Positions 7,341-15,027 of a stretch of DNA of 38,002 bases are shown here, in pieces. A program made the position numbers and the translations under genes. Every line of letters begins with the position of its first letter. Positions within the stretch are counted from its first letter, which is position 1. The notes below the pieces were generated by a model. It made no database searches. It was not told the DNA's origin and worked only from the letters and a program-made list of their open reading frames with translations. The stretch is from an uncultured Faecalibacterium sp. (lineage in GTDB: Bacteria > Bacillota > Clostridia > Oscillospirales > Ruminococcaceae): NCBI GenBank assembly GCA_934518555.1, contig CAKSXW010000014.1, forward strand, positions 1 through 38,002, read 5' to 3'.

Positions 7341-7699
7341 GAAAGCCGGACTATATCCCCACTCTGACGCTGAATGACTTCATCATTGCCCGCAAGTACT
7401 CGCCCTGTTGCAGTGTTATCTACTGCTTCATGCGTGACCTGATGCAGCGCGCATTTCTCCCCGGAACGCCTGAACAGGAAGAAGCCTTTGCGTTCTTCCT
7501 GATGGAAGTTTATCATGTGGGCCGTATTCAGGGGATTCGGGAAGAACGCCACAACCGCCGGGCAAAGAAGCCCAGCGCAGAGAACCCCGACCGTGAAGCA
7601 ATCGTGCGGCTGTTGGACAAAGCCGACCCGGAAGCCCTGCACCTGATTTGGATTGCAGCGCGCAACCTGACCCGGAAGGGAGTGAAGCCCAATGCCTGA
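7337..7699 (+). CDS. Small element protein with C-terminal LLDKAD helix motif
   Basis: A 120-residue protein. The N-terminal part (LTLNDFIIARKYSPCCSVIYCFMRDLM) is hydrophobic-helical and the middle (EEAFAFFLMEVYHVGRIQGIREERHNRR) is basic. The C-terminal 30 residues DREAIVRLLDKADPEALHLI continue into WIAARNLTRKG and reappear, diverged, in the next small gene. The ATG overlaps the previous stop and the stop overlaps the next ATG. The LLDKAD-type motif is typical of short helical proteins in Clostridia mobile elements. Function unknown. Confidence 0.6.
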   Translation: MRKPDYIPTLTLNDFIIARKYSPCCSVIYCFMRDLMQRAFLPGTPEQEEAFAFFLMEVYHVGRIQGIREERHNRRAKKPSAENPDREAIVRLLDKADPEALHLIWIAARNLTRKGVKPNA

Positions 7700-7808
7700 G
7701 CATCCCACCCGTGCAGAACTGACCCGCGCAATCATTTCCCTGCTGGATAAGGCCGACTATCGCAAACTGCGCCTTGTGTGGGTCTGTGCAAGCCGCCTGA
7801 TTCGCTGA
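7692..7808 (+). CDS. 38-residue protein matching the C-terminus of its neighbour
   Basis: A short frame (MPEHPTRAELTRAIISLLDK, then ADYRKLRLVWVCASRLIR) overlapping the upstream stop by 8 bases. It matches the C-terminal 30 residues of the upstream protein (REAIVRLLDKAD...LHLIWIAARNL) in order and spacing, so it looks like a stand-alone copy of that helical motif. No separate ribosome site is needed if translation is coupled. It is last in the small-gene run. Confidence 0.5.
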   Translation: MPEHPTRAELTRAIISLLDKADYRKLRLVWVCASRLIR

Positions 7809-7968
7809 AATCTGAACCAAACCGGATAAAACCGGACCATTCCCACACAAAAAGCACTGAACCCCGCCCCAATGCGCCGCAGATCATCACAGCAGCGCAC
7901 CGGGCAGGGTTCTTTTTGTCGGTAAATGTAGGTATCAGACGCGGCCAAACTTCATTTTTGAAGGCCAG

Positions 7969-8262
7969 TTGTTAACATTTGTTAACATGCGCGAAAGAAA
8001 AGCCTTGACAAAACTTAACATTTCAAAACATCTGCAGAGTGACAAAAGGTAACATCCACCCGGCGGGCCTGTTAATGTTAATATCCTAACAGGCGAGAAA
8101 CAGGCGAAAACCTTAGTAAAACTTAGTATGACAACCTGTTAAAACCTGTTATCCTTTGTTATGGTTCAGGCGCAGCACCCGCCCCGCCGAGCAGCCAGCG
8201 CAAGGCACTCTGTAAGGCACACGGCAAGGCATTTTTTGAGCCATAAGGCACAAACAAGGCAC
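7969..8262. repeat. Repeat-dense non-coding end of the element (candidate integrase arm sites)
   Basis: No gene occupies 7809-8346. Within it are tandem 10-base pairs: TTGTTAACAT at 7969 and 7979, CTTAGTA at 8112 and 8122, and CCTGTTA at 8135 and 8145. Further copies of TTAACAT/GTAACAT occur at 8015 and 8049, and GCCTGTTA (8067) faces TAACAGGC (8087). AAGGCA(C/T) is repeated five times at 8202, 8214, 8226, 8245 and 8256. The position against a tRNA 3' end fits arm-type sites for a tyrosine integrase and excisionase; iterons are the alternative. Confidence 0.5.
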
Positions 8263-8284
8263 ATTCCAGCCGTTTCGGGGTCGT

Positions 8285-8343
8285 TGTAAAACAAGAAATC
8301 CCACGATTTACACCGCATCTTCAACGGTCAATCGTGGGATTTT
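8285..8343 (-). terminator. Terminator of the tRNA-Arg gene
   Basis: Thirteen-base perfect arms (AAATCCCACGATT at 8296-8308 and its complement at 8330-8342) follow the tRNA 3' end on the minus strand, followed by CTTGTTTTAC. Confidence 0.75.
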
Positions 8344-8346
8344 ACT

Positions 8347-8423
8347 TGGTGCGATGGAAGGGACTCGAACCCCCGGCCTACTGATTCGTAGTCAGTCACT
8401 CTATCCAGCTGAGCTACCAACGC
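8347..8423 (-). tRNA. tRNA-Arg (anticodon ACG)
   Basis: The cloverleaf folds fully: acceptor GCGTTGG/CCATCGC with one T-T mismatch, D arm GCTC/GAGT, anticodon stem ACTGA/TCAGT with loop CTACGAA (anticodon ACG), T arm GGGGG-TTCGAGT-CCCTT, discriminator A and an encoded CCA. It reads CGN codons after A34 deamination. Its 3' end points at the mobile element, which makes it the likely attachment target. Confidence 0.97.
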
Positions 8424-8448
8424 ATACGTTCCGTCCGGAACAAGACAT

Positions 8449-8477
8449 ATTCTATCACGGGCCGGGGCGGTTGTCAA
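8449..8477 (-). promoter_or_regulatory. Promoter of tRNA-Arg
   Basis: On the minus strand TTGACA (8472-8477), a 17-base spacer and TAGAAT (8449-8454), about 25 bases before the tRNA 5' end. The -35 is consensus. Confidence 0.8.
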
Positions 8478-8705
8478 CCACTTTTTTAAAATATTTTTGT
8501 ATTTTTCGGAAAAGAACGTCTTTTCAGGGGTTTGGGGTGGGCAAGGCCCCGGTTCTGGGAGCCTTGCCCCGGGGCAGAGGGCTCCGCACCCCGGCAGAGG
8601 CGCAGCAAAGCGGCCCTCCCGGAGGCTTTTTGCCCCCACAGACAGGCAAAATGTGCCGGAATGCCATATTTTCTGATTTTTATTCTATCGTTTTTGGCTC
8701 TCTTG
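8478..8705. other. GC-rich intergenic stretch between tRNA-Arg and tig
   Basis: No coding frame with a ribosome site is seen. It holds an AT-rich patch upstream of the tRNA promoter and a GC-rich hairpin (GGCAAGGC near 8540 against GCCTTGCC near 8561), then a CCCTCCCGGAGG dyad. Nothing here is assigned. Confidence 0.3.
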
Positions 8706-8714
8706 TGCTATAAT
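8706..8714 (+). promoter_or_regulatory. Extended -10 promoter of tig
   Basis: TGCTATAAT (extended -10) lies 121 bases before the tig ATG; no clear -35 is seen. The implied leader of about 115 bases is GC-rich without a recognised riboswitch. Confidence 0.5.
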
Positions 8715-8835
8715 AACCTTACTATATCTTTGAAAATGCGCCTTTGCAGGGAGACAGGGGCCGGGCCGGGCACGCCATGGGCGCAGCTTCGGGCCTCGGC
8801 ATTCCCGGCACAGAGCAAGACGGAGGGTAAATCCT

Positions 8836-10131
8836 ATGAAACTGGTAAGCGTGGAAACTCCTGAAAAGAGTGTCTGCAAAATGACCTTCAGCGCCACCGC
8901 CGAAGAACTGGAAACTGCTTCCAATGCGGTGTATGAGCGCACCCGTGCCACCTACACGATCAAGGGCTTTGCCAAGGGCGAGGCTGACCGTGCTCAGATC
9001 GAGGCAGACCGGGGCGAGCACACCTTCTGGTATGACGCCATCAACGACCTGATGGATCAGGACGTGCCAGCCCTGTACGAGGCCGCCATGGCAGAGCACG
9101 ATTTCCACGCTGTGGACGAGCCCACCTACGACCTGGTCAGCGTGAAGAAAGACGAGGGCTTTGTGGCCACCGCCACCGTGCCTCTGCAGCCGGAGCTGAA
9201 GCTGAACCAGATCACCGGGTTTGTGGTGGAGTGCGTTACGCCTCCGGTCACCGACAAGGAGATCGACACGGTGCTGGAGCGCCGCCGCAATTCTGCCGCT
9301 GAGCTGGTGCCCCACAAGGGCCCTGCCGTAAAGGGCAACGTAGTGCACATGGACTTTGAAGGCCTGCTGGACGGCGTGGCTTTCCAGGGCGGCACCGCAC
9401 AGAACCAGTCCGTGCAGCTGGGCAGCGGCCGCATGATCCCGGGCTTTGAGGAGGGCATCCTGGGCCACAAGGCCGGGGATGAGTTTGAGCTCCATGTCAC
9501 CTTCCCGGAGCGTTACCGCTCCAAGGAGCTGGCAGGCAAGGCTGTGGTGTTCAAGGTAAAGCTCCACGACGTGTGCGTGCGGCAGCTGCCTTCCATGAAC
9601 AGCGATTTTGCCAAGAAGGTCGGCGGCGTGGACACCATGGAGGAGTTCCGGGAGAAGGTCCGCAAGCAGCTGTACGACGGCCGTCACGGCGGTGCCCTGA
9701 ACCACGCCAAGGACCAGGTGCTGGGCAAGCTGGCGGATGCCACGGAGGGTGAGCTCCCCAGCGTGCTGGTGGAGAACACCTACCAGCAGGAGATGCAGAA
9801 CGTTCAGCAGCAGCTGCAGATGCAGCACATGACCCTGAACAACTACCTGAGCCAGATCCACGAGACCCGGGAGAGCTTTACTGCAAAGCTCCACGCCGGT
9901 GCTGAGCGGAACACCCGGGCTCGCATGGCTCTGCTGCAGATCGCACAGCAGGAGAACCTGGTGCCCACGGAGGAGGAGCTGGAGCAGCAGCTTTCCAAGC
10001 GTGCAGAGCAGGCCAAAAAGACCCTGGAGGAGATCAAGGCCCAGGTGAATGTTCCTGCCATGCAGCGCAACGAGGCCATCCGTCGGGCTGCCGACTGGGT
10101 CATCGAGCGTTCCACCATCGAGGAGAAGTAA
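8836..10131 (+). CDS. tig: Trigger factor, ribosome-associated chaperone and peptidyl-prolyl isomerase
   Basis: A 431-residue trigger factor: N-terminal ribosome-binding domain (about 1-115), FKBP-type isomerase domain (about 150-245, KGNVVHMDFEGLLDGVAF, GSGRMIPGFEEGILGHKAG, VTFPE), and C-terminal helical chaperone arms (about 255-431). It binds near the ribosome exit tunnel and assists nascent-chain folding. The ribosome-docking signature, usually GFRKGKxP, reads GFAKGEAD at residues 44-51: the arginine is alanine and the second lysine is glutamate. GGAGGG lies 8 bases before the ATG. It is a single gene with its own promoter and a strong terminator; clpP/clpX, its frequent neighbours, are absent here. 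Confidence 0.95.
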   Translation: MKLVSVETPEKSVCKMTFSATAEELETASNAVYERTRATYTIKGFAKGEADRAQIEADRGEHTFWYDAINDLMDQDVPALYEAAMAEHDFHAVDEPTYDLVSVKKDEGFVATATVPLQPELKLNQITGFVVECVTPPVTDKEIDTVLERRRNSAAELVPHKGPAVKGNVVHMDFEGLLDGVAFQGGTAQNQSVQLGSGRMIPGFEEGILGHKAGDEFELHVTFPERYRSKELAGKAVVFKVKLHDVCVRQLPSMNSDFAKKVGGVDTMEEFREKVRKQLYDGRHGGALNHAKDQVLGKLADATEGELPSVLVENTYQQEMQNVQQQLQMQHMTLNNYLSQIHETRESFTAKLHAGAERNTRARMALLQIAQQENLVPTEEELEQQLSKRAEQAKKTLEEIKAQVNVPAMQRNEAIRRAADWVIERSTIEEK

Positions 10132-10165
10132 AGGCCTCCTCTGCCAGTGCAGCTATTATGATTTT

Positions 10166-10209
10166 AGGGGTCCCGAAAAGTCTATGGGCTTTTCGGGACC
10201 CCTTTTTTT
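10166..10209 (+). terminator. Terminator of tig
   Basis: Perfect 15-base arms (AGGGGTCCCGAAAAG at 10166-10180 and its complement at 10189-10203), an 8-base loop and a run of T. It also faces the convergent MarR gene. Confidence 0.9.
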
Positions 10210-10275
10210 GCTGGGGAAGGGTGTTCCAGCTCCCTCCCGTGAAAATGGGGACCAAAACGGTGAACAAACCGTTCA

Positions 10276-10710
10276 TTATCCGTTCTCCTTTAAGATCTCG
10301 TCCAGGTTCTGCCCAATGACCTCCAGGGTGGCCAAAAATGCCTGCCGCATGGGGGCATCGGTGTGGGCCAGCAGCCGATCAAAAAAGGCGTTTTGCACTG
10401 CCCGGCCTCGCTGGATCACCGGCTGGGCCTTGGGGGTGCACAGCAGCTGGGTCTTGCGGCGGTCCCCCTCCATGGCCTGCCGCTCCAGGTAGCCCTCCTG
10501 GACCAGGCGGTCCACATTCACCGACACCAGGTTGGCCTTGATGCGGCGGACCTCCACGATATCGCTGGCGGTTTTGCAATCCGGGTTGTTGGCCAGGAAC
10601 ATCAGGATATCAAAGGCCGTCTGGGGCAGCTTCAGCTCCTGGCACAGGGGCTTGCAGACCCGGCTGTAGGCCTGGGCAGTCTTGATGGAAAATTCCAAGC
10701 TGGGATTCAT
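10276..10710 (-). CDS. MarR-family transcriptional regulator
   Basis: A 144-residue winged-helix regulator: dimerisation helices at both ends, helix-turn-helix around residues 45-72 (CKTASDIVEVRRIKANLVSVNVDRLVQEGYL) and a wing with the family DRR motif (EGDRRKTQLLCTPKA). AAGGAGAC lies 7 bases before the ATG. It has a consensus promoter with a palindrome directly downstream of the -10, which suggests autorepression. No obvious target gene is adjacent: tig is convergent and the feo gene lies beyond a repeat. Its ligand is unknown. Confidence 0.88.
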   Translation of the reverse strand: MNPSLEFSIKTAQAYSRVCKPLCQELKLPQTAFDILMFLANNPDCKTASDIVEVRRIKANLVSVNVDRLVQEGYLERQAMEGDRRKTQLLCTPKAQPVIQRGRAVQNAFFDRLLAHTDAPMRQAFLATLEVIGQNLDEILKENG

Positions 10711-10740
10711 GCTTGCGTCTCCTTTTTCAGTTTTGGATGT

Positions 10741-10752
10741 TTCATTTTTGAA
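10741..10752. promoter_or_regulatory. Candidate MarR operator
   Basis: TTCATTTTTGAA is an inverted repeat (TTCA-N4-TGAA) two bases downstream of the -10 hexamer of the MarR gene, the usual place for an autorepressor site. Confidence 0.45.
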
Positions 10753-10754
10753 GT

Positions 10755-10783
10755 ATTATAGTGCAGCCGCCGGGGGTTGTCAA
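10755..10783 (-). promoter_or_regulatory. Promoter of the MarR gene
   Basis: Minus strand TTGACA (10778-10783), a 17-base spacer and TATAAT (10755-10760): both hexamers are perfect consensus. Confidence 0.85.
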
Positions 10784-10796
10784 GGGGGAGGGGACC

Positions 10797-11061
10797 ATTT
10801 AGAATGTGCTCCGCTGTGCTCTGCACATCTTTAGCGGAAGAATTATTTTAATTTCGTGGTTCCGGAAAGTCTGCGGACTTTCCGGAACCACATTTTCACG
10901 GGAGGGGCCGTAAAGGGAAACGGCAGAAAGAACCCTCTCCGTCATCGCTTTGCGATGCCACCTCCCCCGAAGGGGGAGGTTTATTGCAGCCAACCGATAG
11001 ATGGATAAAAGCTCCCCCTTTCGGGGGAGCTGGCACGGCGTAAGCCGTGACTGAGAGGGTC
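10797..11061. repeat. Composite intergenic repeat, copy 1 (long form)
   Basis: Two parts. The first (10797-10930) contains AGCGGAA, AATTATTTTAA, a perfect 16-base hairpin (10856-10871 with 10876-10891, loop TGCG) and CACGGGAGGGGCCG. The second (10931-11061) is the MITE-like unit with ends ACCCTCTC and GAGAGGGT and internal CTCCCCC dyads. The same long form recurs at 34716-34985 with a different stem sequence but the same loop. Confidence 0.75.
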
Positions 11062-11073
11062 CCCTACCCACAA

Positions 11074-11116
11074 AAAGGGACAGCGGAAGGCCTCCGGGCC
11101 TTCCGCTGTCCCTTTT
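11074..11116 (-). terminator. Terminator of the feo gene
   Basis: Nineteen-base perfect arms at 11074-11092 and 11097-11115 with a 4-base loop, directly after the feo stop. T-runs flank it on both strands. Confidence 0.85.
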
Positions 11117-11134
11117 ATACCGTTTTATTTTGTC

Positions 11135-13477
11135 TCAGAACACCAGCACAGCCACCAGCCGCACCAGGAAGGCGCAGAGCCAGGCCACCAGGCACTGGTT
11201 GACCACCATGATGGTGGCCCACTTGCCTCCCAGCTCCCGTTTGACCGCTGCCACGGCGGCGATGCAGGGGGTGTACAGCAGGCAGAACACCAGCAGGGGA
11301 GCCGCCTGGGCCGGGGTCAGGGCCGCCGTCAGGGCGGCGGTGGAGCCAAAGAGGATCAGCAGGGTGGACACCACGCTCTCCTTGGCCATAAAGCCTGTGA
11401 TGAGGGCGGTGGACACACGCCAATCTGCAAAGCCCAGAGGCCCGAACAGGGGAGCGATGTCCCCGGCGATGCGGGCCAGGATGCTTTGCTGGGGGTCTGC
11501 CGTCAGGCTCAGCTGCAGGTCAAAGTTCTGCAGGAACCAGATGACGATGGTGGCGGCAAAGATCACCGTAAAGGCCTTTTGCAAAAAGTCCCGGGCCTTT
11601 TCCCACAGCAGCTGGGCCACGTTTTTCAGGCCGGGCAGACGGTAGTTGGGCAGCTCCATCACAAAGGGCACGGCCTCGCCCTGGAACACGGTGCCCTTCA
11701 GCAGCAGCGCCGCCAGCACCCCTGCCAGGATGCCCCCAAAGTACAGCAGCACCATCACCAGGCCTGCCCGGTCCGGGAAAAAGGCGGCGGCAAAGAGGCT
11801 GTAGATGGGCAGCTTGGCCGAGCAGCTCATAAAGGGGGTCAGCAGAATGGTCATTTTGCGGTCCCGTTCCGAGGGCAGGGTGCGGCTGGCCATCACGCCG
11901 GGCACCGTGCAGCCAAAGCCGATGAGCATGGGCACGATGCTGCGGCCGGAAAGACCGATGCGCCGCAGCAGCTTGTCCATCACAAAGGCCACCCGGGCCA
12001 TGTAGCCCGTATCCTCCAGCATGGACAAGAAGAAGAACAGCACCACAATAATGGGCAAAAAGCTCAGCACGCTGCCTACGCCGGTAAAGATGCCGTCAAT
12101 GACCAGGGAGTGCACCGCCTCGTTGACGTTCCAGTTGGTCAGCAGGCCATCCACCAGCCCCGTCAGGCTGTCGATGCCCATCTCCATCAGGTTCTGGAAG
12201 AACAGGCCGATGACGTTGAAGGTCAGGTAGAACACCAGAGACATGATGCCCACAAAGGCCGGGATGGCGGTGTACTTGCCTGTCAGGAACCGGTCGATGC
12301 GCTGGGAGCGCAGCTGCTCCTTGCTTTCATGGGGCTTGACCACCGTCTGGGCCACCAACTCCTGGATGAAGGAGAACCGCATATCTGCAATGGCGGCGGC
12401 CCGGTCCAGGCCACGCTCCTGCTCCATCTGCACGATGATGTGCTCGATCATCTCTTTTTCGTTCTGGTCCAGCTTCAGGGCTTCTTCGATGCGAGGGTCG
12501 CCCTCCACCAGCTTGGTGGCGGCAAACCGCACCGGGATGCCTGCGGCCTGGGCGTGGTCCTCGATGAGATGGATGATGCCGTGGATGCACCGATGCACGG
12601 CACCGCCGTGGTCATCCTCGCTGCAAAAGTCCATGCGGCCGGGCCGCTCCTGGTACTTTGCCACGTGAACGGCATGGTCCACCAGCTCGTCCACGCCCTC
12701 GTTTTTAGCGGCAGAAATGGGGATCACCGGAATGCCCAGCATGGCCTCCATCTTGTTGATGCGGACAGTGCCGCCGTTGCCCCGGACCTCGTCCATCATG
12801 TTCAGGGCCAGCACCATGGGGGTGTCCAGCTCCATGAGCTGCATGGTCAGGTAGAGGTTCCGCTCAATGTTGGTGGCGTCCACGATGTTGATGATGCCCG
12901 TGGGCTTTTCCCCGATGATGAACTGCCGGGTGACGATCTCCTCGCTGGAATAGGGGGACATGGAGTAGATGCCCGGCAGGTCTGTGACCTCCGTTTCCGG
13001 GTGGCCCTTGATGGCACCGCTTTTGCGGTCCACCGTCACACCGGGGAAGTTGCCCACATGCTGGTTGGAACCGGTAAGCTGGTTGAACAGGGTGGTCTTG
13101 CCGCAGTTCTGGTTACCGGCCAGGGCAAAGGTCAGGGTCTTGTCCTCCGGCAGGGGAGTCTCGCCCTTTTTGATGTGGTACTTGCCCCCTTCGCCCAGGC
13201 CCGGGTGGTCCACCATTTTATCTGCCACAGGGGCCGGGGCTGCCGGGGCGGCCTCCACGGGAGTGATGCCGATGCGCCCGGCATCCTCCAGCCGGAGGGT
13301 CAGCTCATAGCCGTGGACCCGAAGCTCCATGGGGTCCCCCATGGGAGCCAGTTTGACCAGGGTGACCTGGGCCCCGGGAATGAGGCCCATATCCAAAAAA
13401 TGCTGCCGCAGAGCTCCGGTGCCGCCCACCGTATCCACCACGGCACTTTTGCCGATCTGTAGTTGGTTCAGTGTCAT
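11135..13477 (-). CDS. feoB: FeoA-FeoB fusion ferrous iron transporter
   Basis: A 780-residue fusion. Residues 1-75 are a FeoA SH3-like domain (LRQHFLDMGLIPGAQVTLV). A short alanine/proline linker leads to the FeoB G domain: G1 GNQNCGKTT (121-129), G3 DLPG (166-169), G4 NMMD and G5 SAAKNEG. A helical GDI-like domain and two Gate domains with about eight membrane helices follow (for example SIVPMLIGFGCTVPGVMASR and MSCSAKLPIYSLF). It imports Fe2+ across the cell membrane. The ATG at 13477 has AAAGAGGC ahead of it; the longer frame to 13531 has none. A consensus promoter lies upstream with a DtxR-like half-site. Confidence 0.95.
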   Translation of the reverse strand: MTLNQLQIGKSAVVDTVGGTGALRQHFLDMGLIPGAQVTLVKLAPMGDPMELRVHGYELTLRLEDAGRIGITPVEAAPAAPAPVADKMVDHPGLGEGGKYHIKKGETPLPEDKTLTFALAGNQNCGKTTLFNQLTGSNQHVGNFPGVTVDRKSGAIKGHPETEVTDLPGIYSMSPYSSEEIVTRQFIIGEKPTGIINIVDATNIERNLYLTMQLMELDTPMVLALNMMDEVRGNGGTVRINKMEAMLGIPVIPISAAKNEGVDELVDHAVHVAKYQERPGRMDFCSEDDHGGAVHRCIHGIIHLIEDHAQAAGIPVRFAATKLVEGDPRIEEALKLDQNEKEMIEHIIVQMEQERGLDRAAAIADMRFSFIQELVAQTVVKPHESKEQLRSQRIDRFLTGKYTAIPAFVGIMSLVFYLTFNVIGLFFQNLMEMGIDSLTGLVDGLLTNWNVNEAVHSLVIDGIFTGVGSVLSFLPIIVVLFFFLSMLEDTGYMARVAFVMDKLLRRIGLSGRSIVPMLIGFGCTVPGVMASRTLPSERDRKMTILLTPFMSCSAKLPIYSLFAAAFFPDRAGLVMVLLYFGGILAGVLAALLLKGTVFQGEAVPFVMELPNYRLPGLKNVAQLLWEKARDFLQKAFTVIFAATIVIWFLQNFDLQLSLTADPQQSILARIAGDIAPLFGPLGFADWRVSTALITGFMAKESVVSTLLILFGSTAALTAALTPAQAAPLLVFCLLYTPCIAAVAAVKRELGGKWATIMVVNQCLVAWLCAFLVRLVAVLVF

Positions 13478-13513
13478 ATTTTCAGCCTCTTTGCCATTGC
13501 ATCTTAAAAGGAT

Positions 13514-13548
13514 GTTAGTCAGGGTTAACAATTGTAGTATAGGCTAAC
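13514..13548. promoter_or_regulatory. Candidate metal-regulator site at the feo promoter
   Basis: GTTAGTC at 13514-13520 faces GGCTAAC at 13542-13548 over the -10 and start region. On the minus strand GTTAGCCTA resembles one half of a DtxR/IdeR box. A DtxR-type or Fur regulator would be expected for an iron importer; this is inference. Confidence 0.35.
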
Positions 13549-13564
13549 TGGTAGAAGATGTCAA
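13536..13564 (-). promoter_or_regulatory. Promoter of the feo gene
   Basis: Minus strand TTGACA (13559-13564), a 17-base spacer and TATACT (13536-13541). Confidence 0.8.
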
Positions 13565-13582
13565 TAGAGAATATGGGGAGTT

Positions 13583-13723
13583 TACCCCTTCCGTCTGCTC
13601 ACTGCGTTCGCAGCCACCTTCCCCAAGGGGACGGCTTTAGCAGCGGCGGGAAACTTTGCGGCAGCGCCGAAAGGCGTCCCCTTGGGGGAGCTGGCAAAAC
13701 CGTCAGGTTTTGACTGAGGGGGT
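13583..13723. repeat. MITE-like intergenic repeat, copy 2
   Basis: Ends ACCCCTTCCGTC and TGACTGAGGGGGT are near inverted repeats. The interior has CCTTCCCCAAGGGGACG and CGTCCCCTTGGGGGAG dyads. It lies between the feo promoter and the galE terminator. A relative of copies 1, 3 and 5-7. Confidence 0.65.
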
Positions 13724-13726
13724 AAC

Positions 13727-13765
13727 AAAAAAACACCGCACACTCTCCTGGGAGAATATGCGGTG
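13727..13765 (-). terminator. Terminator of galE
   Basis: Minus strand CACCGCA-TA-TTCTCC pairs with GGAGAGTGTGCGGTG, followed by a run of seven T. It follows the galE stop by 15 bases. Confidence 0.85.
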
Positions 13766-13780
13766 CTCTGTTTTTGCAAT

Positions 13781-14806
13781 TTACTTCACAGTGTGGTATC
13801 CATCGGGGTTGTTCTTCTGCCAGTTCCAGCTGTCGGCGCACATCTCCTCGATGCCGTACTCAGCCACCCAGCCCAGTTCCTTTTTGGCCTTAGTGGGGTC
13901 GGCGTAGCACTCAGCGATATCGCCGGGGCGGCGAGGATCAATAACGTAGGGGATCTCCTTGCCGCAGGCCTTGGAGAAGGCCTTGATGACCTCCAGCACG
14001 CTGTAGCCCTTGCCAGTGCCCAGGTTGCAGATGAACAGGCCGCAGCCGGTCTCCAGCTTGCGGATGGCGCAGACATGGCCACGGGCCAGGTCCACCACAT
14101 GGATGTAATCCCGGACGCCGGTGCCGTCGGGGGTGGGGTAGTCGTTGCCAAAGACATGGACCTTTTCCAGCTTGCCCACTGCCACCTTGGCAATGTAGGG
14201 CATCAGGTTGTTGGGGATGCCGTTGGGGTCCTCACCAATCAGGCCGCTCTTGTGGGCACCGATGGGGTTGAAGTACCGCAGCAGGGCTACGTTGAGGCTG
14301 GGGTCGGCCTTGCAGACGTCCTGGAGGATCCGCTCCGTAAAGGCCTTGGTGGTGCCGTAGGGGTTGGTGGTGGCACCTACGGGGAAGTCCTCGGTGATGG
14401 GTACGCTGGCCGGGTCGCCGTAGACGGTGGCAGAGGAGCTGAACACAAAGTTGTGGCAGTTGTGACGGCGCATCACGTCCAGGATCACCAGAGTGCAGTT
14501 AAGGTTATTATAGTAGTATTCGATGGGCTTGGACACGCTCTCGCCCACCGCCTTGTAAGCGGCAAACTGGATGACGGCGGTAATGTCCGGGCACTCGGTG
14601 AAGATCTTCTCCACGTCCTCGTGCTTGGTCATGTCCGCATTGTAGAAGCGGAAGTCCTTGCCGGTGATCTGCTTGACCCGATCCAGCACCACGGGGGAAG
14701 CGTTATAGTAGTTGTCTGCCACCACGATGTCGTAGCCGGCATTCAGAAGCTCGATGCAGGTGTGGCTGCCGATATAGCCGGCGCCGCCGGAAACCAAAAT
14801 TGCCAT
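13781..14806 (-). CDS. galE: UDP-glucose 4-epimerase
   Basis: A 341-residue extended short-chain dehydrogenase: NAD-binding GGAGYIG at residues 7-13, SSSATVYG around 123-130 with the catalytic Ser/Thr, the YGTTK pair (Tyr and Lys, about 149-153), and substrate-loop segments NPIGAH and PDGTGVRDYIHV. It interconverts UDP-glucose and UDP-galactose in the Leloir pathway and for cell-surface sugars. GAGAGAGG precedes the ATG. It has its own promoter and terminator, so it is transcribed alone, with galM the next gene on the same strand; galK and galT are not in the window. Confidence 0.96.
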   Translation of the reverse strand: MAILVSGGAGYIGSHTCIELLNAGYDIVVADNYYNASPVVLDRVKQITGKDFRFYNADMTKHEDVEKIFTECPDITAVIQFAAYKAVGESVSKPIEYYYNNLNCTLVILDVMRRHNCHNFVFSSSATVYGDPASVPITEDFPVGATTNPYGTTKAFTERILQDVCKADPSLNVALLRYFNPIGAHKSGLIGEDPNGIPNNLMPYIAKVAVGKLEKVHVFGNDYPTPDGTGVRDYIHVVDLARGHVCAIRKLETGCGLFICNLGTGKGYSVLEVIKAFSKACGKEIPYVIDPRRPGDIAECYADPTKAKKELGWVAEYGIEEMCADSWNWQKNNPDGYHTVK

Positions 14807-14865
14807 AATCCAGTACCTCTCTCACTTAGTTGCGTTTGCTGCCGGTGTTCCCGGCCCTTGCCTAA

Positions 14866-14894
14866 AGGATACCGCTTTTGGGGGATGGAATCAA
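14866..14894 (-). promoter_or_regulatory. Promoter of galE
   Basis: Minus strand TTGATT (14889-14894), a 17-base spacer and TATCCT (14866-14871), about 60 bases before the ATG. Confidence 0.6.
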
Positions 14895-15027
14895 GGGACG
14901 CCGCTTCTATTTACCTGTATTTTTGTTGCAGTTTTATTTTTGCAATGTTTGATTGCAAAACGTTTTTTACACCTTGTTCATGGAGAGATGGCCCCCTTTG
15001 TGCAAAACGTAGAAATGGAGACGGAGG

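Noticed and set aside
11486..13462. 658-codon open frame opposite feoB
   Set aside because: Same shadow effect; the minus strand carries unmistakable FeoA/FeoB motifs.
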